In this document: positions 8,662 through 15,763 of the stretch, in pieces | How the letters are laid out: every line of letters begins with the position of its first letter | How positions within the stretch are numbered: the stretch's first letter is position 1 | Source of the DNA: Blastococcus sp. CT_GayMR19 | GTDB taxonomy: Bacteria > Actinomycetota > Actinomycetes > Mycobacteriales > Geodermatophilaceae | Reading direction: 5' to 3' | Length of the DNA stretch: 64,000 nucleotides | NCBI RefSeq assembly: GCF_004570385.1 | Contig: NZ_SPQL01000008.1 | Span: forward strand, 124,001-188,000 | Notes under the pieces: model-generated | Seen by the model: the letters and a program-made list of their open reading frames with translations, nothing else | Told to the model about the DNA's origin: nothing | Databases searched by the model: none | Translations under genes and position numbers: made by a program

Positions 8662-9018
8662 CCCTGGCCTCCGTCGCCGTGCTTACAGCTACCGTTCGTG
8701 TCAATGTACGCGCTCCGAGGCTCGCGAGCCGGGTTGGTTGTCGATGCGCGTGCGTGTGTCGGCCAGGGATACGCTCGAGCTTAGGCCTGGCTGGCGTCTA
8801 GAAGATCACGACATGGGCGACCATCGCGGCAGGTGAGTGCTTGCCTAACGAATTACAGTCTCACCGTCGGTGCCTCGTGTCCGGGTGTTCCGAGCGGCCC
8901 GTCGACCGTGCCGGGCGAGGGGTTGCCCACACAGGCCGATAGGCGTCCGGGTTGGATTCCTCTGCGGCGGGGTGCGCTTTCTCCTGAGCAGTCCACGGCA
9001 TTTGTCCCGGACGGCACA
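8662..9018. other. intergenic region upstream of the defence operon
   Basis: No convincing gene. On the minus strand it should hold the promoter of the GHKL operon: TACATT (complement of 8703-8708) fits a TANNNT -10 box about 40 bases before the TTG start, overlapped by a TTGACA that has no -10 at proper distance. Between about 8760 and 9018 the G+C content returns to the level of the flanking chromosome, so this stretch contains the right edge of the defence island. No direct repeat or tRNA end was recognised. Confidence 0.4.
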
Positions 9019-9773
9019 TCAGGAGGCTGACCTTCGCATGGACCACATCTGCGCCGGGCGCTCCGACTGCATGGCGACGTCCCAGGCGACTGCACCGTTA
9101 ACGACCTCCCTGCGGAAGTTGCCGACCGCGACTCGCGCCAACTCGGGGTCACTCGCCGCCCGCTGGGCCAACTCGACCGCCCGGTCCTCAACCCCCGTGT
9201 CGTCTACCGACTCCCAGGCCAGGCCGAGCTCGACGGCCTTGTCGCCGTTGATCTCCTCGCCGAAGAACGCCATTGCGGCCGCCGCCTCGCGGCCGATCAG
9301 CCGCGACAGAATCACGAAGTGCCCGCCGCCCGGGTGCATCCCGCGCTTGAGGAAGCCGCACAGCAGCCGGGCATCACGGGCCACGATCCGCAGGTCCGCC
9401 GCCAGCAGCATGTTCATCCCGGCACCCACCGCGGAGCCGCGAACCGCCGCCACCGTGGGCACGCGGACCTGCCCGAGCCGGTAGAAGGAGTCGTAGATCT
9501 TGCCCATGCCCTCGTAGGCCTCGAGCGCCGCCGGGTCCTTGCCCGCCGAGGTCAGCGTCGCGATGTCCCCGCCGGCACAGAACGACTTTCCGACCGCCCG
9601 GACCACCAGAGCGCCGACTTCCGGCTTGGCGTCTACCTCGTCGAACGTGGCGATCGCTCGTCGGCCATCGCGGGAGTCAGCGCGTTGCGCCGGTCCGGGG
9701 CGTTCAGCGTCACGATCGCGACGCCGCCGTCCACCTTCGAGCAGCACTTCACCGGATCCGGCGGCGAGCCCAC
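9019..9773 (-). pseudogene. enoyl-CoA hydratase/isomerase family protein, frameshifted
   Basis: The crotonase family start is read from GTG at 9773 (after AGGAAG): it gives VDGGVAIVTLNAPDRRNALT and PAMADE, then runs into TAG about 30 bases later. The rest of the fold (IATFDEVDAKPEVGALVV, FCAGGD, GAGMNMLLAADLR, HPGGGHF) continues in another frame. Near 9660 the sequence GACGAGCGATCGCC looks like GACGAGCTGATCGCC with one base lost, which would explain the switch. It is therefore a pseudogene or a sequencing error. Its C-terminal half strongly resembles the intact paralogue at 61029-61766, and both end in MWSMRR plus a few residues. The usual acidic residues of hydratases are not seen at GAGMNMLL or at the HPGGG turn, so even the intact ancestor may not have been a hydratase. 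Confidence 0.8.
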
Positions 9774-9866
9774 CTTCCTGCCGAGCGGACCGGCCCCGAC
9801 GCCGGTCCATCGCTTCTGCCCGGCATCAGACCACGCGCCAAGACAAGCCCGCCCACGCGGTCGGAA

Positions 9867-12800
9867 CTACGCCGCGACCGTCGCCGACTCCACCAGCCGG
9901 CACAGCGCGTTCACCCGCCGCAGCTGCTCCGGCGTGCGTACCGGCGCATCCAGCAGCAGCGGGCTCAGCACCACGCATGCCAGGGCCTGCGCGCGCGACA
10001 CCGCGACGTTCAGCCGGTTGAGGTCGTAGAGGAACGAGACACCCCGAGGCGCGTCGTCAGCGCTTGTGCTGGTCATCGAGTAGATGACCACTGGCGCTTC
10101 CTGGCCCTGGAACTTGTCCACGGTCCCGACGCGGGCGCCGTCGGGCAGCGCCGCCTTGATGAGGGCAACCTGGGCGTTGTAGGGGGCGACCACCAGCACC
10201 TGCTCCGGGCCAATCAGCGCCTCCTCGCCGAGGTGGTTCCGCCACGTCGATCCCTGCACCGAGTGCCACAGCTGAGCGACGATGCCGGCCTCCTGCTGGC
10301 TCTTGTCCGCAGCCGTCAGCTCGTGCACGACCGGGCGCACGCGCAGACCGCTACCGGACATCGGACCCTCCCCCAGCACCGTCACCCGTTCGCGGCCGTC
10401 CGCCGAGCGCAGTCGCCCTTCGTACGCCAGGTCGGAGACGAACGACGTCAGGTCCGGATGCATCCGGTACGACCGATCCAGGAAGACGCCACGCTCCGGA
10501 GGGATCGTCGCGTGCCCGTCGAGCAGGTGCTCCAGCGCCGAGGCGCCCGACTCGCCCGGATGCACCGCCTGACTCGGCTGGGCCAGCTGCTGCGGGTCGC
10601 CGAGCAGCACCATCGACTGCGCGCCCCGCGCCACCGCGATGGCGTTGGCCAGCGAGAACTGCCCGGCCTCGTCGACCACCAGCACGTCGACGGCCTGCGC
10701 CAGGCCCGCACGCGTCCAGAACCACGCCGTCCCACCCACGAGGTTCACGTCGCCGTCCACCAGCTTCTTCGTGACCACGGCGTTGTCGGCAGACCACGCC
10801 ACGTCGTCCCAACCGCAGTGCTGGCTCTCGTCGCACTTCTGCAGCGCCGGCCGTCCCACCGCCTTCAGCAGGTTGCCGATGACCGCATGCGAGGTCGCCG
10901 TGACTCCCACCTTCTTGCCGGCATCCAGCAGCTGCCGGATCAACTCAGCGGCGGCGGTCGTCTTGCCGCTCCCGGGCGGGCCCTGGATCGCGAGCACCTC
11001 GCCGTCGAGCGCGAGCCCGAGGCGCACGATCGCCTGGGTCGTCGACTCGCCCTCGCGCAGCTGGGTTCCCGCGGGGACGCGTCGCTCGACCAGCGCCTGC
11101 CCGAGGCAGTCGCGATCGGCCAGCACGTCCTCCCCCGTCGCCTGGATCGCCTCGCGAAGGCTCTTCGTGTTGAGCGGTCCGCCCGGCCCGAGACCCCGCG
11201 GCCGGGGCGAGACTGCCGTCGTCTTGAGGACCAGGCGGCCGTCCGCCGCGTCCAGCTCGAAGACCGTGCCGGCCTTCTTCGCGGTGTCGACGTCGAGCGC
11301 GTCGTCCCCGGTGGACAGCTTCGTGTCCTGCACCGGGAACGCGTACTCGTACAGATGACTGCGCTTCTCCGCGCCGCGGTCGACCGGTTCGGACAGGCCA
11401 CCAAGCGCGGCGCCGTCCTCGATCAGCGCCTCCTGATCCAGCGTGCTCAGCCGGAAGACCTCCCACCACGCCGGGCGGTCCTCGCGGCGGTGCCAGCCCA
11501 CCAGGTCGCCGAGCAACTGGTGCCCGGCGTCGTGCAACCGCGCCGCGAGCGCCAGCTCCGCGGCTTCGACGTCGCTGACCGGCTGCACCGGCTCGTCCGC
11601 CTTCGACGAAGGACGCGGCTGCGGGCCGTGCAGCGCCACCAGCTCGGCCCGCTGCTGCTCGAGCCAGTCGTGCAGCTCACGGGTCGAGTCGACGTCGTCC
11701 TTGTTGTAGGACTCGATGTCGTCGAGCTTCTGCTGGTCGCGGTCGGCCAGCCACTGCTCGTACACGAGCACGCTGCCGAACCCGCTGGCCACCGCACCCT
11801 CGTGCGACCGGCCGTAGAACGCCTCGACCTCCTTGATCGAGTACGACTCCTTGCTGATCCGCATCGACTGCCGGACGACGGGATAGAGGTCGACGAACCG
11901 CTCCTCGCGCAGCAGCTGGTCCAGCTCCGCCTCGCGGACGCCGTAGCCGCCGGTCAGCTTCTTGAGCGCCGTCACCTCGTAGGGCGCGTAGTGGTAGACG
12001 TGCATCCCCGGGTCGGCCTTCACGGCCTCGACCAGCCGGTCGATCAGGTCGGCGACCATCTGCTTCTCCGCCGGACGGTCGTGCGCCCACAGCGCCGTGA
12101 ACCCGCCCAGCCGATCCCCAAGGCCGGCGAGGTACTCGATGCCCGTGCCGTCCTCGAACCAGGGATCGCCCTCGAAGTCGAGGTAGAGGTCGCCGGGGCT
12201 CGGCGGCGGCAGGCGCAGCAGCCCGAGGCCAGGCTGCGGGGCGAGGAGCGTGCACGACTGCTGTCCGGTGGTCCGCTCCTTGAGCTGCTCGGCGGCCTGC
12301 TGCTGCAGCCGGGTGCGCGCGTCGGCGCCGATGCCGGATGCCTTCAGCAGCTCCGGGGGCGCTGTCGCCAGGTCGTACAGGGTCGCGATGCCCACCGCCC
12401 GCAGCAGGTCCCGGTGGTCGCCGCGCATGAAGGCGACCAGGCCGAGGTCGTCTGTATCCCGCAGCTCGGTGTTGCACCGATCGGCCCAGCGGCACTGCTC
12501 GCAGTAGCCGATCGGCGACGGGCCCGTCGACGGCGGCGCGTCGACGAAGGTCTCCAGCCGAGCCCGCGCGCGGCGGGCGTAGGCCGCGACGTCGATCAGC
12601 CGCCACGGTCGTGAGACGCCGTCCCCGGTGACGACGTGGATGAACTCCGGCGCAACCCCCTGGAGCACGGTGAGCCGCTCGGCGTAGGTGGCCATCTGCA
12701 GCAGCGCGGCGACCTTGAGCTTGCGGGCGAGCTTGGTGTCGGCGATCTCGTACGACCAATCACCGAAGTCCGACGGTGTCTCGACGCGCAGCAGGAAATC

Positions 12801-13148
12801 GGCCTGCCCGCCCCAGGCCCCGTCGAAGAACGTGCCTTGGTAGACGACGTCCACACCGCGGCGCATCGCCTCGACGGTCTGCTCCTCCGCCCGGCGACGT
12901 CCCTCGGCGTCGAAGACGGTGTCGATCCGCGCGGCCGTGCGGCCCGCTGCCTCCAGCGAGGCCAGGTACTTCTCCTCGTGCGCGATGCCACGGTCGAAGA
13001 CGAACTGCAGCTCCTCGGACACCTCGACGTCCGGCCCCGTCCACTCCCCCGTGGCCACCCCGAGGTCGAGCCGGGTGAGGTGCCGGCACTCCTGATGGTG
13101 GGTCAGGTCGGTCGGGCTCAGCACCAGCTGCCCGTCGAGTCGCTGCAT
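9867..13148 (-). CDS. TM0106-family RecB-like nuclease with SF1 helicase (Dna2-like)
   Basis: The 1093-residue protein begins with a RecB/Cas4-like nuclease (residues 1-280), including IAHEEKYLASL, GGQADFLLR, YEIADTKLARK with the catalytic Asp and Lys, and a cysteine cluster ending in CEQCRWADRC that suggests an iron-sulfur site. A middle region (about 330-530) has DLYLDFEGDP and YNKDDVDSTRELHDWL, the RNase H-fold 3'-5' exonuclease-like domain (RNase_H_2) seen in this family. The C-terminal superfamily 1 helicase has GPPGSGKTT (Walker A), DEAGQFSLA (motif II), LLGDPQQL (motif III), VDKFQGQEAPVVIYSM and LNVAVSRAQ. It probably processes DNA ends or RNA:DNA structures. ATG at 13148 was chosen for the GGGAGG upstream and because the nuclease fold begins there (MQRLDGQLVLSPTDL). 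Whether it belongs to the nearby defence island is unknown; its G+C matches the chromosome. Confidence 0.85.
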   Translation of the reverse strand: MQRLDGQLVLSPTDLTHHQECRHLTRLDLGVATGEWTGPDVEVSEELQFVFDRGIAHEEKYLASLEAAGRTAARIDTVFDAEGRRRAEEQTVEAMRRGVDVVYQGTFFDGAWGGQADFLLRVETPSDFGDWSYEIADTKLARKLKVAALLQMATYAERLTVLQGVAPEFIHVVTGDGVSRPWRLIDVAAYARRARARLETFVDAPPSTGPSPIGYCEQCRWADRCNTELRDTDDLGLVAFMRGDHRDLLRAVGIATLYDLATAPPELLKASGIGADARTRLQQQAAEQLKERTTGQQSCTLLAPQPGLGLLRLPPPSPGDLYLDFEGDPWFEDGTGIEYLAGLGDRLGGFTALWAHDRPAEKQMVADLIDRLVEAVKADPGMHVYHYAPYEVTALKKLTGGYGVREAELDQLLREERFVDLYPVVRQSMRISKESYSIKEVEAFYGRSHEGAVASGFGSVLVYEQWLADRDQQKLDDIESYNKDDVDSTRELHDWLEQQRAELVALHGPQPRPSSKADEPVQPVSDVEAAELALAARLHDAGHQLLGDLVGWHRREDRPAWWEVFRLSTLDQEALIEDGAALGGLSEPVDRGAEKRSHLYEYAFPVQDTKLSTGDDALDVDTAKKAGTVFELDAADGRLVLKTTAVSPRPRGLGPGGPLNTKSLREAIQATGEDVLADRDCLGQALVERRVPAGTQLREGESTTQAIVRLGLALDGEVLAIQGPPGSGKTTAAAELIRQLLDAGKKVGVTATSHAVIGNLLKAVGRPALQKCDESQHCGWDDVAWSADNAVVTKKLVDGDVNLVGGTAWFWTRAGLAQAVDVLVVDEAGQFSLANAIAVARGAQSMVLLGDPQQLAQPSQAVHPGESGASALEHLLDGHATIPPERGVFLDRSYRMHPDLTSFVSDLAYEGRLRSADGRERVTVLGEGPMSGSGLRVRPVVHELTAADKSQQEAGIVAQLWHSVQGSTWRNHLGEEALIGPEQVLVVAPYNAQVALIKAALPDGARVGTVDKFQGQEAPVVIYSMTSTSADDAPRGVSFLYDLNRLNVAVSRAQALACVVLSPLLLDAPVRTPEQLRRVNALCRLVESATVAA

Positions 13149-13862
13149 CGCCCCGTGCCTCCCGATCTCCGTCGTCCGGCCGGATGACGTCCGGACCACC
13201 ATGCCTCGCGAGCAGGGTTCCGGACGCCTCTGACACGAAGCCGGTCCCGGAGCCGGGGGCGTCACCCGGACGAGCGACCTCATCCAGTCGACGTCCGGGA
13301 GCGACGCCACGACGGTTCGCATCAGCGACCCTGGCTCGTCGCACTCAAGCCCCGGGCCTCCGTTGTGGCCGTCCGCCACCGCCGCCGAGCCTCCCGGACA
13401 CGGCCGAACGGGCGGCAGAGTTGGCCGACTGGCCGAGCGGCGGCATCAGCTCCGCGATGACCCACGCCTCCACCGTGCAGGGCTTCCGTGCCATCGTCTT
13501 CCCCCAGCCGAGCTGCTGCTCGGCTGCTACCGCGTCGGTTCCTGGTCGACCACGACAGCGGCGGCAGCGCTACCGCCGCCACGTACGAGAGCCGCCAGAC
13601 CATGAACCGCGTCAAGGGCAGGCCGTCACGATCCGCGCGGAGTTCCTCGACCGCGGGCCCGCACGTCGTGGAGGTGGCCGTTCGACCTCGTTCATCGGCC
13701 ACCTCCGACCTGCCGAGATGGCCTGACCCCAGGAGGCAGCGGCCCGGCGACCGACCGAGAGGGGCGCGCCGGGGGCACTGGGCAGGGGTCCCCTGTGCGA
13801 GCACCATGACCCTCGCGGCGACGCCGCTGGGGCGCCGCCCGCCATCCCGAGAGGAGGGCGGC
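13149..13862. other. non-coding or decayed stretch with the leader of the ABM-like gene
   Basis: No open frame here has a family signature, a ribosome-binding site or a plausible amino-acid pattern, on either strand. It may hold degraded coding sequence, as the next region clearly does. The last about 45 bases (13816-13862) form a G/C-rich hairpin-like leader ending in GAGAGGAGGGCGGC, the ribosome-binding site of the following gene; a similar leader precedes its paralogue at 53341. Confidence 0.4.
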
Positions 13863-14486
13863 ATGTACGCCCGAACCACCACGGTCCACGCCGACCCGCA
13901 GCGCATCGACGAGGGCATCCGCTACGTCCGCGACGAGGTCATGCCGGCAGTGCAGGGCATGCCGGGCTGCATGGGGCTGTCCATGCTCTCCGACCGCGAC
14001 TCCGGCCGGTGCATCGTCACCACGAGCTGGGACTCCGAGGAGTCGATGAGCGCCAGCAGGGAAGCGGTCCGTGCCATGCGCGAGCAGGCCACCGACGTGA
14101 TGGGTGGCCGCTTCGACGTCGACGAATGGGAGATCGCGGTGATGCACCGTGCCCACGCCATGGGCGATGGGGCCTGGGCCCGCCTCACCTACAGCCGGCT
14201 CCACGACGCCGGTCAGGCCGACCGCGTCATCGAGGCGTGGAAAGCGAACATCCTGCCCCGCATGGAGGAGTTCGACGGCTTCTCCAGCGTCAGCCTGATG
14301 GTCGACCGCGCCGCCGGTCGCGGCGTCGGCACCATGTGCTTCGACACCCGGCAGGCGCTGGACGCGTCACGCGACGCGGCCGGGCGCATGCGCGCCGAGT
14401 TCGCCGGCCGGATAGGCGTCGACATCACCGAGGTGGTCGAGATGGAGGTGGCCATCCACCACCTGCGGGTGCCCGAGATGGTCTGA
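13863..14486 (+). CDS. tandem ABM-like (dimeric alpha/beta barrel) protein, copy 1
   Basis: The 207-residue protein is made of two similar halves of about 100 residues, each beginning with a beta strand and carrying a glycine-rich turn and a strand ending in a hydrophobic triplet (GCMGLSMLSDRDSGRC in the first half; GFSSVSLMVDRAAGRG in the second). This is the pattern of antibiotic biosynthesis monooxygenase-like ferredoxin folds, here fused in tandem so that one chain forms the barrel. No cofactor site is evident; family members range from cofactor-free oxygenases to stress proteins. It starts at ATG 13863 with GAGGAGG upstream. A close paralogue lies at 53341-53961, with almost identical N-terminus (MYAR.TTV, YVRDEVMPAVQ) and C-terminus (HLRVPE). 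Function unknown. Confidence 0.7.
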   Translation: MYARTTTVHADPQRIDEGIRYVRDEVMPAVQGMPGCMGLSMLSDRDSGRCIVTTSWDSEESMSASREAVRAMREQATDVMGGRFDVDEWEIAVMHRAHAMGDGAWARLTYSRLHDAGQADRVIEAWKANILPRMEEFDGFSSVSLMVDRAAGRGVGTMCFDTRQALDASRDAAGRMRAEFAGRIGVDITEVVEMEVAIHHLRVPEMV

Positions 14487-14489
14487 GTA

Positions 14490-14766
14490 CGGCGCCGAGC
14501 TGCGGGACGGGCGCACGCGCACCCATCGGCTGTGGTACGTCCTCCCGCAAGCTCGCGGGCCCGGGCTCAGCGGCATGGCGCAAGGCTTCCCGATCCGCGC
14601 GGCGAGGCGCGGCCCACCTGGCCCATCCCGTATGGGGTGACGGCTGGTCGAGTGCGCCCGCGCGCTGACCACTGTCGATGAGGCTCCTCGCCTCGCCGCG
14701 CCCGACGAGCCGGTGTCCTGTGCGGCTCCACCAGAACTTCGGTCGTGAGCTCGAACGACGAGCCGC
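14490..14766 (+). pseudogene. DUF1810-family protein, decayed remnant
   Basis: The stretch 14497-14549 aligns without gaps to the intact DUF1810 gene at 39505-39930: it translates as ELRDGRTRTHRLWYVLP against ELQAGRKHSHWMWFVFP. The next segment still matches (MAQ, then after a frame change HLAHPV and the DNA string CTGGTCGAGTGCGCCCG), and the end (14700-14766) matches the last part of the gene through GACGACGAGCCG. The middle third is deleted, the start is missing and frames shift, so no protein can be made. The homology was found by comparing the two loci directly in this window. Confidence 0.75.
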
Positions 14767-14769
14767 CTT

Positions 14770-15653
14770 CGAGACCCGGGAGCCGAGCAGCCGCACCGAC
14801 CCCACCGGGACCCGATCGTCGGGACCCAGCTCCACCACGGGCTCCACCCGCAGGTCGGCGTCGCCGTCCCCACGCAGGTCGACGGCGAGCGCTCCCGGCT
14901 CGACGACGACGCGCACCCGCCTGCCGCGCGTGGTCAGCAGAGGCACACCGTCGTCGATCACCTGCTGCAGGGCCGGCCACAGGGCGGACCGAAGTCCTCG
15001 AGCCGTACCGGCGCGTCGCCGGCGCCGTGGTAGTAGCCGGGACCGTCGTCGCCGGCCGCGTGTGCCCGGTACAGGCCGCGGAGCGCGGCTGCCCGCATGG
15101 GATCCCGTTGCTGGTCATAGTCGTACTGCAGTCCTCGCCAGGACACGCCGGTGCGAATCCAGCGGCCTTTCGCTCCCGGCACGACCGGACGCAGGCGCAC
15201 CGACTGCTGCCCGGCTGCGGAGCCGCGGCCCGGCGGCTCGATGTCGAATTGCAGCCCGAGCGGGGCGCCTCCGCCGTGCGCGGACGGGGCGGACTCCGCC
15301 AGGTCGGCCATCGCCAGCTCCCAGGCCGAGGCGGGCGGAGCCTCTTCGGGCGCTGCGTCGAGGGCCTCCCTGGCAACGATGAGCACCGCCGTGGCGTGCT
15401 TGCAGTCGGCGCCGACCGGGCAGCTGCATTCTCCCCACCACTGGGCGGACCCGTCGTCGTACTCAGCGGCCGTCATGTACCGACGCCCACCGCTGCCCGC
15501 CCGCAGCAGCAGGCCGACGGCGGTGACCGTGCCCTGGTCGTCCACCCGCACGGGCACCACGTCGACGTAGCGGATCGGCAGCCGCACACGGCCGGAGTCC
15601 ATCCCCTCCGGGGCCGGCCATCCCGCGTCGGTCGCCGCCGTCATCTCGGTCAT
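14770..15653 (-). pseudogene. chimeric relic: DUF4916/NUDIX-like start fused to a SWIM-domain SNF2 helicase fragment
   Basis: Codons from ATG 15653 to about 15485 encode the first 56 or so residues of the protein that is intact at 31011-31544 (compare LPIRYVDVVPVRVDD with LPILYVDVVPVRVDD). The frame then runs directly into a different protein: WWGECSCPVGADCKHATAVL, a SWIM zinc finger (CxC...CxH) as found at the N-terminus of bacterial SNF2-family helicases, and LGLQFDIEP-like sequence. A frameshift near 14970 breaks this part (WPALQQVIDDGVPLLT continues in another frame), and the helicase core is absent. A deletion joining two genes, followed by decay, explains this. An open frame of 260 codons starting at 15740 remains and could still be translated, but a function is unlikely. 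Confidence 0.75.
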
Positions 15654-15751
15654 GGGAACTGTCTGACCGATGTCTCGGGCCGCGACGTCGTCGGCCGACA
15701 GCCCGCCAGATTTCAGCAGCGCGGACAGTCGCCAACGCACCGTTTCGTGGT

Positions 15752-15763
15752 TAGGTTTTCGGA
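15752..15763 (+). promoter_or_regulatory. leaderless promoter, -10 TAGGTT
   Basis: TAGGTT (15752-15757) matches the actinobacterial TANNNT -10 box and lies six bases before the ATG at 15764, the spacing expected when transcription begins at the start codon. No ribosome-binding site is present, which agrees with a leaderless mRNA. The -35 region has no clear consensus. Confidence 0.5.

Noticed and set aside
8699-8704. TTGACA (minus strand) as the -35 box of the GHKL operon
   Set aside because: No acceptable -10 box lies 16-18 bases downstream; TACATT overlapping it is a better -10 candidate.
9019-9810. A single 263-residue enoyl-CoA hydratase in one frame
   Set aside because: Its first 50 residues in that frame are Arg-rich and unrelated to crotonases, while the true N-terminus is found in another frame.
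10233-12614. 793-codon plus-strand frame opposite the RecB-like nuclease/helicase
   Set aside because: It mirrors the third-position G/C of the true gene and has no recognisable motif.
13184-13726. Plus-strand frame of 180 codons between the helicase and ABM-like genes
   Set aside because: No start signal or family motif, and the other frames read equally well; treated as non-coding.
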